Below are positions 34,783 to 46,266 of a stretch of DNA of 64,000 nt, in pieces. Source of the stretch: Pristionchus mayeri (taxonomy: Eukaryota; Nematoda; Chromadorea; Rhabditida; Neodiplogasteridae); the NCBI GenBank assembly GCA_036245805.1, contig BTRK01000005.1:34577469-34641468 (forward strand), in the 5' to 3' direction. The notes beneath the pieces were generated by a model. It saw only the letters and a program-made list of their open reading frames with translations. It ran no database searches and was not told the DNA's origin. Positions within the stretch are counted from its first letter, which is position 1. Every line of letters begins with the position of its first letter. The translations under genes and the position numbers were made by a program.

Positions 34783-35640
34783 ATCACAAGCCGAATATTT
34801 CGGATGCTACAATATTTCAAAAAAAAACAATATTTCATTGTTATGAGAAAATATAATATTTCGCTGTTTGTGAATGAAAAAAACAACAATAAAGAGTTTG
34901 ACTGAGAGGGTAAACTGGAAACTGGAGTAAACTGGAGAAATATAGAGTTAAGTAAACTTTGCTTTAAGGTTCCACTGGTAGTGGGAAAGTTTTTTAGCAA
35001 CGAACTGCACTTTTGTTTTTGTTCCAGCAATCGATAGTTCATGGACGAAGTGGTCGTCCTTGGAGGTGTACTGGAAAAATATTGCGTACATTGCCGGTGG
35101 ACAGCTAAATTTTCTTGAAAATGGACTCAGTTTGTCAAAGCTATTTCCAGAAAATCCTATTCAAAACTTGATTGTGCCCATTTCTTAAAATATTCTGCAA
35201 GCACATAGTTGCACCACTTTACATATTACTAACAAATCGGCGTAATCAAATTCAAAAAAATCTTTCAAAAATGGAAATATCATACAAACCATCATATCAG
35301 AGTCCATTTCGTTCTGAATTTGCTGCTGAATATCTCTTGTTATACCAAATTTCCAGGTACCATTTCTTGCGGAGACTGCAATTGCACTAAGTCATTTATA
35401 GGATAGAGTTATCACAAAAAAGTGTCTTGAGGAAATTTCAAAAGGAAGAAGCAAACATGTTAAATTTGTATTAGCCCATAATGCATATTAGTTCGAGTAC
35501 ATATTCGTCCGACCACTGCATTAGAAGGATACTGGGTCGGATCATAACGTTCCAGATCAGAACCAAAAATACTACACTTCCATAGGATTTTCACAATAGG
35601 TTTAGTTATGTCTTATGTTGAAATATTGCAGAAGGGTACT
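34783..35640. other. No supported gene
   Basis: AT-rich spacer between the chemoreceptor and F-box-like gene A. Possible missing 3' exons of gene A were looked for on the minus strand (RRLREK-type and GT(R/Q)(H/F)K-type exons) and not found. Confidence 0.4.
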
Positions 35641-35643
35641 ATT

Positions 35644-37340
35644 TTAGGTTGTTATCAGGAAGGCTATCCGGTCTAGTGTCATAAAAAGTGAAAAGCTCAC
35701 CTTGAGAGCAGTCATTAGCCAGTTGGTATTGAGAACAAGACGCATTTCGATCGATCCGAAGTTCGGCAAGTAATCGATGAAAGTTTCGGTTGGATTCAGG
35801 ATGGGTGTCTGAAATAAATTACAAAAGCTATCTAATTTTTTAAAGAAATAATTGCAATCACCAGGACAGTTTTGTATATTTCGTTAAGTTTAAATTTAAT
35901 CTGAAACTCACGTTTTTCTCTAAGAATATCGGCATATTAACAGAATTCGCGAAGAATATCAGAAAATCTTGAAAAACGCTAGATTGCAAGTGCGTTTCGA
36001 TATTCAATTTGATAGAAGTGGGCTTATCCTCGAGGATAACTGTCAGAAATCTGAAAAGTGTTTGTTCAGATAATGTGTGCATTGGCTGGCTCTAGATCTT
36101 GATTGTCGACCATATCATCAGTCTGTCAAGGATATTTTAGTCTTATTTACGTATGAAATACCTTTGAATTATGCTTTCATTCGCATATTCGTCGAATTTA
36201 CAGGATTTTACATCCAATTTTGTGAATTTAGTGCGTTGCATCATATCCAAAATCGATTCATCAATGACAATCTGAAAAAAATAAGCTCAAATTTTTACAG
36301 TTTAGCGGTTGAGCGAAATAGTCAAAAACGCTAGTTGTACTCCAGATAAATCGGAATGCATACAATGCTATGATCAAACATTACTCGTACCGCATGTAGG
36401 GAGCACAGCTTGAAGTCAAACCGGCTAGCCATCTCTGCAACCTCCTCTGCAAACCATGGTTCCCCAGAATTGTTGTTTAGATTGCTCTGAAATACGTGTA
36501 TAAATATGCCAAAGACGGTACATTAATGACCGATACATTTAAAATTCATAAGATGAGGGAAGCTTACCGATTCGAGTTTTTTGTCTTCCTCATTTGGGAT
36601 TTTTAGCAAATTAGTTGATTTGCTAACGATGCACATTAGATCACGAAACCAAAATCTGACATTCTTGGCCTGAGATTCGACTGATTTTTCACGAAAATGC
36701 ACTATGGACATACCTTGGAAACTTCGAGAGGCCTTGACCGGCTGTGCTTTCGGACGAGAAATGCTCGCTAGTCTTCCAAGTCTCGTGCTTATCGTCTCAA
36801 TCTCATCGATGTCGTTGCTGACAATGACATTTTGCTTGGAATATACATTCTGTTTAAAATACAAATATTTTTTATCAATAGTGTTACATGGATACTGCCT
36901 AGGAAGCGACTTGAATTGAAAAGATGATGCGTTTCGCAGTAGTGTCAATATGTGCAATAAACTCACAAGTCAACTCTCGTGAACACATCCAGAAGGCAAT
37001 CTTCGGAGAGCAGTAACATAGTGTCCGGCAATTCCTGTAATGGACGAGATTTAGTCGCTCCGTTATCTTTGCAAGCTGATTATTGCTACCATGATTTATC
37101 GGAGACCTACCACACAGGAAAAGGGACTATAATGATGAAGGGGAATTGTAGAAACAAATCTTCGGGCGAGAAAAAATAAAAATACAATAATAAAAAAATA
37201 TTAATATAAACAATAAATAAAATAATAAAATGCAAAATATTCACCTCACGCTTCCTCTTCACAATCGCTGCCATGAAGAGTGAGATTCGAGCGCATCCTT
37301 CATTCGACCCTCCATCTTCCTGAGTAGGAATTGCTTCCAT
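35644..37340 (-). CDS. F-box-like gene A, 3'-shortened
   Basis: Exons on the minus strand: 37245-37340, 36967-37034, 36714-36817, 36568-36680, 36391-36486, 36162-36271, 35912-36050, 35701-35808 (reading on to a TAA at 35644). Phases agree; about 280 residues plus a short read-through tail. Exon 2-3 encodes the F-box-like core (LLSEDCLLDVFTRVD, then NDIDEIETISTRLGRLASIS). The rest matches paralogs C and B exon by exon. The two last exons of gene C (RRLREK and WHQIEIIGTRHK types) are absent. F-box proteins link substrates to SKP1-cullin ubiquitin ligases; here the label rests on motif pattern only. The start codon lies in a transposon terminus. An alternative first exon at 38107-38187 also fits in phase. 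Confidence 0.65.
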
Positions 37341-37724
37341 AATTGCCCACGCCGGCGGCGACCCCAATGAACTCCTTCATGATCAAAAATCGATTAGTAG
37401 GTCAATGGTAGGTCAAGACAAGTTGCCGTACCCAATCAATTGCACAGTACCCCCAGATACCGTATACAACTACCGTAACTCTCGATTATCACCAACTAAC
37501 TTTATTTTTGAAAAGTCCTGGTACCGTGTCCAATCGATTGTACAGTACCCAAGTAACTACCGTAACCAAATTCCTTGGGTCAGATCCAGTTCCTTGGGTC
37601 AAAAATTTTTCTAAAAATCCAATTCGAGCAAAAAATATTTTAAATTGTCCTGCCGTACTAGAGGGGGAAGTGATCAACCATGAATGATCTGAAAATACCT
37701 CGCCGCCAGTGTTGGGCAACTATG
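37338..37724. mobile_element. hAT-type MITE, 387 bp, abutting the F-box A start
   Basis: The ends are CATAATTGCCCACGCCGGCG and its diverged complement (CGCCGCCAGTGTTGGGCAACTATG). Flanking 8-bp direct repeats ATTGCTTC (37330-37337) and ATTGATTC (37725-37732) differ at one base, as expected for a hAT target duplication. The inner sequence (CAATCGATTGTACAGTACCC, CCTTGGGTCAGATCCAG) is shared with the 43245-44445 element. Confidence 0.8.
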
Positions 37725-37732
37725 ATTGATTC

Positions 37733-39156
37733 GCAAGTTCGAGAAAGGGCCTTCTCCTCTTCATTTTACGCACTTTCTCGAGATATTGATCAATGAGAGT
37801 GTGTATAAAATGAAGAGACGGTGGATTCGTTTCCCGTACTCTACTTCGCACGAAATGACTCTCGCCATCCCGCGTGCTCCATCGCCAACACGCTAAAGAG
37901 CACGCGAAATGAAGGATGCAATTTCTTGCGAGGCCTTCTCTACTGTGCTAAAATTTGTTGATCTCTAATTTCCTGCTTTCTCTAGTCGACTTGACCATTG
38001 TGCAGCGAGAGATTAATTGTTTGCACAAGTCAAATTCCCACCTTTGCTCTGACAAAACAAATGCGCGACAATTTTTGAGACCAGACCCGAGGCACAATGA
38101 GTGAACCTCGTCCCGACGTCTTTTCGCATTGGATGATTCTCCTTCATCGAATCTCTGATCGGGAAACTGTCTTCCTGCTGCCGACATCAGCTATAATGAT
38201 TTATATTCGCGTGGGCCTCGACAATACAGTAGACAAGCGTTCATGAAATACAGGAGGTCAGTAAATTCGAAATTGTTGAATCTATTGATTCGGAATTGTT
38301 GAGTGTAATGATTCCTCCAATCAATGGTCAACCAATGCGGACCATTGGGTGGCCACTGGTCACCACACTACTGGTTAACCACTGGATAGGGAACATGTCA
38401 ACAGAGGTTTGAAGAAACCAGACCACAGCAAATCGAGAGAGCGTAGCGAATACGGAGACTCTCACTTTCCCACACTCTCTCATTCCGCACGACCAATAAT
38501 TTCGCAAGGCAGCTGATGTTTCTTAAGTAATGAAGTTGTGAAAAGACTGAGAAAGCAAGAAGAAACAACGGTAGGGTTCGAGTGTGAATTAACAGCCTTT
38601 TTACGCGTCTCTGTGGTAGAATAGGGAGGAGAGGAGCAATGCTCTGACTCTCCTCATTCTACACACACTCTCGTACGTTAGAGAAAGCGAGAGAGCACGC
38701 AAAAGGAAGAGAGGCAGACACGAGGATCGAGGTAAGATGGCCTATCTCCCGCTGAGTCTCCAAGGCCAAGTGAGATTGTTGCCTTAGAGTCACACAATGA
38801 GCAAAAGGAGATTAATGAGAACCTACCAGCAGGTTGTCATTAATCTCCCTGTCACTAACTCGCCCTGTGTGGAGGAGGTTTCAATCTTGTGAAAACGCGC
38901 TCTCACGAGTTGGAAATGGGGAGAGGGGAGGATTTTGCATCAAGGTAGCCTAAAATCGATTTTTTAAAGTCACCACTATAAACACATAATGTTAGGAATC
39001 TCTCCTCTAAATTATGATACATTCATTGCATGTCCAACTTATATCTGAGAGTCAAGTGTGCCTGTCGCCAACCATCGAGGAGACATTAAACTCATCTGTC
39101 CCGTTCTCGTCCAGTGCGAAGTAGATTGTAATCTCTAAGAACCAGCGGGGACTTGG
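37733..39156. other. Intergenic, with possible alternative F-box first exon at 38107-38187 (minus)
   Basis: On the minus strand 38187-38107 encodes MSAAGRQFPDQRFDEGES followed by a KRRRDE end. It is 81 nt, phase 0, and resembles the basic/acidic N-terminal exon of gene C. It could be the original first exon of gene A, separated from exon 2 by the MITE, though its donor (GTTCAC) is weak. Elsewhere there are a hairpin (GGAGATTAATGA...TCATTAATCTCC, 38808-38850), AACCA/TGGTT clusters (38310-38395), and nothing more. Confidence 0.4.
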
Positions 39157-39164
39157 GCACTAAT

Positions 39165-39339
39165 CATAGTTGCCCAACACCGGCGGCGAGGTGTTTTCAG
39201 ACCATGAACCACTATTCATGGTTGCGGAGAGCGCCCCTGTTTTGAAGGGCGCTCTCCGCAGGGACTTATAAAAACAGGGGCGCTCTCCGCAACCATGAAT
39301 AGGAGTTCATGGGGGTCGCCGCCGGCGTGGGCAACTATG
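39165..39339. mobile_element. hAT-type MITE, 175 bp
   Basis: The ends CATAGTTGCCCAACACCGGC and GCCGGCGTGGGCAACTATG are flanked by GCACTAAT (39157-39164) and GCATTAAT (39340-39347), an 8-bp target duplication with one mismatch. The inside is a GGGCGCTCTCCGC fold-back. It has the same terminal type as 37338-37724. Confidence 0.85.
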
Positions 39340-39540
39340 GCATTAATCTCATTTCCATACACATTTGAGCGGAGGGATGAAGCCCAGGGAAAAATGCATG
39401 GGTTGAGAAGAAGTGAAATGAAAATTGGAAATAGCAGTTATGAATGGGTCCAAAGTTGAACTTTGCCTTTAGTCCTCCTTTAGGGACGCTCTCTTCATGT
39501 TTTACATTCCATCGATTAAACAGTTCGATTAAACGACACA

Positions 39541-39741
39541 CTTCCCTTGATTTAGGATGATTTTCTCATAATCAGCAAATCCGAATCCGATGTTCGGACC
39601 GCCTTTTATTTTCACATACACGACAGGTCGGCCTATGGGCAGAATGCGAGCTCCTTTAATTTCAATATCCATTTCGTCAATCCGCTTGAGTTCTCTAGTA
39701 TTTATCGTACTCCAAATATGGGCACTATTGTGCTGTCGCAA
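39541..39741 (-). pseudogene. Orphan C-terminal exon of an F-box-like paralog
   Basis: The minus-strand frame EMDIEIKGARILPIGRPVVY continues with VKIKGGPNIGFGFADYEK. It matches the layout of the last exon of gene C (WHQIEIIGTRHKVVFQ) and gene B (HEIKLSGTQFKVSLEI). No upstream F-box exons precede it before gene B, so it is a leftover from a deleted paralog or an alternative last exon of gene B. Confidence 0.5.
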
Positions 39742-39991
39742 TTGTCCCAGGAAATTGAAATGCCAGATGCTGTGCCTTTATTCGGATTGACCGACTCATA
39801 ATGTGTATACACTCATGATGCCAAGAAGCATCAGTTGGAAGTACTAGAGAAGTATTAGCTGAATTTATCAAGTAGTGCAAAAATCGTTCGAACAATTATT
39901 TGCGTATAGTAATGTAAAGTACATGTATGAAAAAAAATTATTAAAAATAACAACAAATTGAAACAATTATATTTCGGAAATAATGGTGCTA

Positions 39992-41864
39992 TCAACTGAA
40001 CACTTCACCTGATGACAGAAACTTCGCCCGAAGTTCCCATTGGTTTCTAACTTGCTTTATTTCCAGGGAAACCTTGAACTGAGTTCCAGAAAGCTTGATT
40101 TCATGGGTGTCCATAGACCTGTACTGAAATCCGATTGTGGTCAATTCGTTTAATTATAAAAATGGTAGATTCAACTAGTTCCAACGAAAATAAGCCCTCT
40201 CATGTAAGACGTTAATGTGAGAATATGTGGAACAGTGGAATCACAATGCCACACTCACAAGGAATGACCGCGAGGGTAGGTTGGAGTTTGAGAACGAGAC
40301 CTAGCGGGATCGAAAGAGGATCAAATTCTAAGATCTTCTACGTTCTTCATATCTGCTGAGGACCTCTGTGGATGGCTGGGCTGTAGTGGGATTTCAGAAC
40401 ATAGCCTGATAATTGAACGGTTTTACACCTACACCCACAATGAGCGCAGACATCCACATGTGCCCTCAGCAGATATGAAACGTAGAAGTTCTCAGAATTT
40501 GATTCTCTATCGATCCCGCTAGGTCTCGTTCGAAAACTCCAACCTACCCTCGCGGCCATTCCTTGTCAGATTGCGATTTTTTTTGCATATTTCTAGTATC
40601 GATGTTTGGACGTCGATACTGAAAATATACAACAAAATCTAGGCGACACCAAAATAAAAATGCATACGATCATGTCCGGGTCTAAGTGCTGCTGAATCTC
40701 CCATCGTGGAAGGTTTCTGCTGATGCTGAAGTGCCATTTCCCAGGAGATTTTTCACGAAGACGTTTCTAAATATGCAATTTTAATGTGTAAAGGAAAATC
40801 GTGACAATCGTGACTTTGATTGCAGGCATGATCCAACTCGTCATTATCACACGTTAAGAAATCTATAATATTTTTCTTGATATTCAAGGAGTTACAAATA
40901 AATATAAATTTAGAGTAAGTCTTAAAATGATATTATTACGCACCTCTGACTCAGGTCAGTCTTCTCCTCGTGGAATTTACTGTTTACGATTTCGAATGTA
41001 TCGAATTTCATGTGTTCCATTATATTCAGAATCGAATCATCGATAAAGAGCTGTGACAAATACTTTAGAAACATTAACACAATTCATCGTTACCGAATTG
41101 AGGAAACACTTCTCGAACTCAAATCTGCTCACTAGTTCAGAAACCCGTTGTGACATCATTTTGTCGCACAAAGAATATTTACAATTTTGCTGAAGTTTCG
41201 TGCAAACTTGGAAAAGGCAAAGACAAAACTACGTACCAGGAGCTTTCCCTCTTTAACATTTGCACACTTGAAAATACGAGTGGATTCGTTCAGAATATAT
41301 ATCTTACTATCAAGGAAAATTCGGAAGATGTTAGACTGAAAATTGGTTTATTTTTAAATGAAAATTGGCGCGCGCTAACTCCCGAAATGTCGAACTTTGA
41401 TGCCTTGACTGAATGCACTTTCGAACGGGAAATGTTCGCAAGTGATCCAAATCTATTGTTTAGCGTTTCAATTTCGTCGATGTCATTGCTGAATACGTAA
41501 TAATATTTCCATTTCTAAGACTTGTAATGTTCATTGAAATTTAATAAAAAAACTCACAGATCCACTCTGGTGAAGACATCCAACAAAAAATCATCACTCA
41601 ACTTTGAAAGGTTTTCCTTAAATGACAATAATTAGTGAAATAATTCACATCGCCCAATCATTTCGAAAATATCACATTCAACATTATTTGGCTGTTTTTT
41701 TCAAGCAATATACAGTCACTAAACTTTAAAACTGAAAAAAAAAATCGAGAAAAAATGTGAAAAAAGTACGAAAGACTAACCTGCATCTTATAATGTCTTT
41801 TCACTTTCTGCGAAAGTTCGCAATCTTGCCTATTCATACGAGTGTTTTTGCGAGCTCTTGGCAT
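39992..41864 (-). CDS. F-box-like gene B
   Basis: Eight minus-strand exons with agreeing phases: 41781-41864, 41558-41616, 41380-41488, 41237-41335, 41094-41189, 40940-41050, 40668-40766, 39992-40123 (about 262 residues). The basic N-terminus (MPRARKNTRMNRQDC) is followed by the F-box-like core LSKLSDDFLLDVFTRVD and NDIDEIETLNNRFGSLANIS. Later come KRLREKSPGKWHFSISRN and a C-terminal HEIKLSGTQFKVSLEI. Compared with gene C it lacks the two exons corresponding to C exons 7 and 8, and the frame is kept only by using the GTAATA donor at 40939. This looks like a clean loss of a repeat-like module. It is possibly a substrate-recognition variant; function inferred from family only. Confidence 0.7.
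40257..40567. mobile_element. Fold-back in the last intron of gene B
   Basis: The left arm AAGGAATGACCGCGAGGGTAGG and AGACCTAGCGGGATCGA are mirrored by TCGATCCCGCTAGGTCT and CCTACCCTCGCGGCCATTCCTT. The loop is near 40400. It sits between the KRLREK exon and the last exon of gene B and does not touch splice sites. Confidence 0.75.
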
Positions 41865-42204
41865 TCCCTGTAATTGATTGTAGCTAATAATGTGTTCGAT
41901 TAAATAAACTGCAGAAACATCACAACACATAGATGAAACCGAAAAAAAGTTAAGCTTTTCATCTCTGTGTGAGAATGAATGACGATCTAGGGAGGAAAAC
42001 ACGTTTCGCCTTGTCTGAGTTCGCCTCTTTCTGTTTATCTCACACCCACTCTCTATTTCTCTCGCTCTCTCGCTCTGTCCTCTTCCACTCGCATGACTCA
42101 TCTGCTGCAATGAGGAAATACAGAAGCGAGCGAATACGCGATACGTGTTCCGGTGCATCCGGTCATAATGTTGATTTGTACCGGTATGTTTAGGCAGATT
42201 TTTC

Positions 42205-42738
42205 GGGGGGGGGGGGTAACATTTGCCAAACGAGTCTCCGTTCGCTCGCAATTCGGCATAGCGACTTGGGTATTGTTTCATTGTAACAAGTATGTGCTAC
42301 CCTACATTTACATATAGATATCATCTTGTCAGGCGATCATGAGTTTCGCTCTTCACCAACGACCAGGGGTTCATGGTCGAAAATTGAGAATTTGAGTAGA
42401 AAATCATGTTTAGATAAACACCTAATGCCGTAACCAATCGATATTCTAGTATCCCATTTACTACTGTATACCAGTAACATGGGTATCGATTGGTTACGGC
42501 ATTAGGTGTTTATCTAAACATTATTTTCTACCCAAATTCTCAATTTTCGACCATGAATCCCTGGTCGTTGGTGAAGAGCGAAACTCATGATCGCCTGACA
42601 AGATGTCTATATGTAAATGTAGGGTAGCACATACTTGTTACAATGAAACAATACCCAAGTCGTTATGCCGAATTACAAGCGAACGGAGGCTCGTTTGGCA
42701 AATGTCCGTTTGGCAAATGTCACCCCCCCGATTTTTCA
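42205..42738. mobile_element. Fold-back element with poly-G termini
   Basis: The left end (CGGGGGGGGGGGTAACATTT then GCCAAACGAG) is matched by the right end (CTCGTTTGGCAAATG...CACCCCCCCG). The arms share CCGTAACCAATCGAT and GGCGATCATGAGTTTCGCTC. It also contains a GAAAATTGAGAATTTGAGTA stretch like the flank of the Helitron-like end at 20240. Confidence 0.75.
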
Positions 42739-42929
42739 CTCCAAAAATTGCAATGTCGAACTAAATATTTATTTATTTGAGTACAATTCATTCACTCTAT
42801 GTTCAACATGAATGCGAATTTGACTTTTAACATAGGAATCAACAACAGTACAGAGTTTTAAAAAACCTCAGATTAGCCATACCTACGGTAATTTCTCGAT
42901 GTACGGAAGGGACATTTTCAAAAGGAATT

Positions 42930-43110
42930 TGCCTTGGACACTGCTCTCATCAAGAGAGGACGGCCTATGGGTACGAGAGCATTGGCTCTCGTACCCAGTG
43001 GCCATCTTTCATATCTTGCACGGATGACGGATCCTTCCGATGTTCCGGTGATCGGAAGCCCCCAGCCTACGAATGAAGTATCCTCCTCGTTAACTTCCAT
43101 CACTCGCCAC
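42930..43110. repeat. Segment duplicated upstream of the small acidic gene family
   Basis: The block holds GGGTACGAGAGC...GCTCTCGTACCC, GTGGCCAT, GGATCCTTCCGATGT and TGATCGGAAGCC. It recurs at 50635-50800 and partly at 48350-48425, each time next to, or in, a copy of the small acidic family. Minus-strand translations of the 42930 and 50600 copies are alike (LPI(T/S)GTSEGS), but no gene structure is evident. I call it a duplicated upstream segment. Confidence 0.55.
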
Positions 43111-43188
43111 TTGATTATTATTTGTGGTTCCTTTACCTTTTCCCCTGTCTGCTCGTGATTTATACATAATCTATTTTTTTACAGATAA

Positions 43189-44974
43189 ATGGAGGCAACT
43201 AAGCGTTTCAATAGTGCCAAGGTTCTTCTTCTGGAGGCCGTGACCATAGGTGTCCAGGAATGGCGGCGAGGGGGGGTACTGAGCGCCGCCCCAAATTTGG
43301 GGCGGTGCGCAAGCATGAATAGGGGGTCATGGTAAAATCGATAATAAGTCATGGTAGGTCAAGACTACGTACCGTACCCAATCGATAGTACAGTACCTCC
43401 AGATTCCGTATATGGCTACCGTAACCCTCGAGCATCACTAACTGACTTTATTTCCAAAAAATCAAAGTACCGTACCCAAATGAAATAATCAAAGTACCGT
43501 AACCAATCGATGGTACAGTATCCCAAAATACCGTATACCACTACCGTAACCCCGGAATATCGCGAACTAACTTTATTTTTGTAAAAATAAATTACCATGT
43601 CCAATCAATAGTACAGTACCCCCAGATACCGTATACCACTACCGTAACCTACCGTAACCTAGCGCAACCCTCGAATATCGCAAACTAACTTTATTTCTAA
43701 AAAGTCCTGGTACCGTGCCCAATCGATTCTATAGTACCCGAGTAACTACCGTAACCCAGTCCCGTGGGTCAGATCCAGTTCCTTGGGTCAAACATTTTTC
43801 TAAAAATCGAAAATCGAAAATAAAATTAATGTTAATTATATTTCCGCATATATAATTAATGTAGAATCATCTTATGATCTGTTTGGGATTTTTAGAAAAA
43901 TTTTCGATTTTTTTAGAAAATTGTTTGACCCAAGGAACTGGATCTGACCCACGGAACTGGGTTACGGTAGTTACTCGGGTACTATAGAATCGATTGGGCA
44001 CGGTACCAGGACTTTTTAGAAATAAAGTTAGTTTGCGATATTCGAGGTTTGCGCTAGGTTACGGTAGGTTACGGTAGTGGTATACGGTATCTGGGGGTAC
44101 TGTACTATTGATTGGACATGGTAATTTATTTTTACAAAAATAAAGTTAGTTCGCGATATTCCGGGGTTACGGTAGTGGTATACGGTATTTTGGGATACTG
44201 TACCATCGATTGGTTACGGTACTTTGATTATTTCATTTGGGTACGGTACTTTGATTTTTTGGAAATAAAGTCAGTTAGTCATGCTCGAGGGTTACGGTAG
44301 CCATATACGGTATCTGGAGGTACTGTACTATCGATTGGGTACGGTACGTAGTCTTGACCTACCATGACTTATTATCGATTTTACCATGACCCCCTATTCA
44401 TGCGTGCTCAGTACCCCCCTGTCGCCGCCGGCGTGGACACCTATGGCCGTGACATGCGGATACATAAATTATTCAAAATACGAAGGATGTGTTGAGGAAG
44501 GAATCGATACAATTAAGGCCGAGCTGGAGTTGCTTGGGTTCGTATTTTACCATTTACCCATTTAACAATCTTCGCACACCCGGGTGTGCTGATATTCGTT
44601 TATTGCGCGTGATACGCCATGCAAATGGATTCCAGAGCTATCTAATTAGGATTACTGATATAAAGAAAGACACTTTAAATAGCTTCCGATATTGATGTAT
44701 ACTTGTTTATTGTCCATTTAATAATTGTTTATTGTCCATTTAATAATGTACGCAATGTTTTTGCAGTTCGCATACAAATGCAGTGATCAGACGTATCTTT
44801 GAATTGAAAGAACGACTACGTGATGCCTATTTCGATGATCTAATCGACTTCGAGACTTACGCAGAATTGGAAGATGATTGCCAGATACAAGACCTCGAAG
44901 CAGCCGTGGAGCAGCTGGAACGTGAAATTCCTACAAATCACTACCAATTGAATACCCGATTCCAATATTGCTAG
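43189..44974 (+). pseudogene. Small acidic/coiled-coil family member split by a MITE
   Basis: Coding pieces are 43189-43244, 44454-44537 and 44767-44974 (stop TAG). Without the 43245-44445 element and one copy of its target duplication, exon 1 is 140 nt, exactly the length in the intact paralog at 53732-53871. The product would be 115 residues: MEATKRFNSAKVLLLEAV, then an acidic VEEGIDTIKAELELLG, then FELKERLRDAYFDDLIDFET and VEQLERE, heptad-rich and probably helical. The start follows TACAGATAA as in the paralog. With the insert present the frame is interrupted, so this allele is presumed null unless the insert is spliced out. Confidence 0.75.
43245..44445. mobile_element. hAT-type MITE, 1201 bp, inside a coding exon
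   Basis: The ends are CATAGGTGTCC and GGACACCTATG with a perfect 8-bp target duplication GCCGTGAC (43237-43244 and 44446-44453). Long inverted arms are rich in CCGTATACCACTACCGTAACC and ACAGTACCCCCAGATACCG. Inner sequence is shared with 37338-37724. Frames of 62 residues occur identically on both strands because of the arms and are not genes. Confidence 0.9.
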
Positions 44975-45327
44975 GATATTACACGGTGAATGTTTCTGTC
45001 GTAGAGAGAAATACATTTATTGTGTCAGATATCCATCAACATCAATCAGTTTACAAATAAATCATGTGCATTGATTCTGTACATTATAATGATTTTATCA
45101 AATAGTAGAAAATTGCAATTAATTCATTCGCAATTCGTTGAATACAGATACGTTATTGCTTTGTTGGTCGTCGTTTTGATGCCCTCCAATTTGTTTATTG
45201 CTTCCTTTCGATGAGGAAGTCGACGGGGAACTGAATCGCTTCCGGAGATGTCACAGACTGAGGGCTCATTTGACTCCTCCTCTCCATAGAGATCCCTCAT
45301 CGCATTCGTCTCACATTATCCCCAGAT

Positions 45328-46266
45328 ATGAAGCCGTGGCTTATCCTCTCTCTGTGTATACCCATAGTCCATTCGACCTGCTTCAAGGAACAATTCGCAC
45401 CCTATCGTCGTCTTCCCCTCCGCGATGCCACAAAGGTCATTGATTACTTCGCCTGCAAGATTTGGTGTGCAGAGGAAAAGCAATGTCTCGCTTTCGCATA
45501 CGAACAGCAATTCACCGCATGCGCCTTGCTGGTCGGAGCTGCTACCGACCTCTCCTGCACCAAACCAACCAAGGAATGGCTCAAGATCGAATCAGATTAT
45601 GACTGTCCCATCATCCCGATTGACATAATGTACAAACGCAACCCGAACCTCCCGGAGGAAACTATTTTCACCACGCCAGTAGCCAACAGTGGAAATAAGG
45701 ATCCGACGATGCCTCCTTGCGGTGTCGGATCAAAGGTTTGGTTCAATCCTCACTCAATGTGTACATCTTTTTGACAGGTGATGGATGTCCACCTTGCGAA
45801 TGGCCATTACATCATTGGAGAAAATGACTTCACCACGAATCTTTCATGGGATGACAGACTGGCTGCTTGGTCCTACAAAGGGAGTGCATTAGGGCCATAT
45901 TACATCTGATCTGCGCAGTGCTATACTCCGAAGCTGCTCAGCCCCGTCGCGCCTCTTCTGTACAAGGCCACCAAAGGAAGTCGATCGTGCTATGCGTGGA
46001 CTTGTAATCTGTACGACCTCTATAATCCTGTTCCGGACACCAGAGGCCCGCCCAGTCTCAACCAATCTTCCGTCTTTCCTCCGAACGTCCCCTACGTACG
46101 TTACAAGACTTCCCGAGGCTGGTTCGATGAGCCAGAGCGCGTTCCGGTTAATGAATTCTACGAGTATGCGAGTTGTGTCGATAGCTGCTGGTTTTTCATT
46201 GGTCCGCTCAATGGAGTTATGCAGACCAGTTATATGGTGGATGCTGCGTGTTGCACCACGTTCTGA
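45328..46266 (+). pseudogene. Secreted PAN-like protein with in-frame TGA
   Basis: Exon 1 is 45328-45735: signal peptide MKPWLILSLCIPIVHS, then a cysteine-spaced PAN/apple-like module (CFKEQFAPYRRLPLRDATKV, then FACKIWCAEEKQCLAFAYEQ). A 42-nt intron (45736-45777) follows. Exon 2 runs 45778-46266: MDVHLANGHYIIGENDF, then at 45907-45909 a TGA, after which the same frame stays open for 118 codons (SAQCYTPKLLSPVAP, WFDEPERVPVNEFYEYASC) to the next TGA. No in-phase intron removes the stop. It is either a recent pseudogene, a polymorphic null or a read-through gene. PAN modules bind proteins or carbohydrates; the exact family is not recognised. Confidence 0.6.

Noticed and set aside
41658..42281. 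207-residue minus-strand frame as the start of gene B
   Set aside because: Its N-terminal part lies in the poly-G fold-back element and in low-complexity sequence. The real coding part begins after an ATTACAG acceptor at 41864.
43416..44300. Paired 62-residue frames (MDMVIYFYKNKVSSRYSG)
   Set aside because: They are identical on the two strands because they lie in the inverted arms of the hAT MITE.
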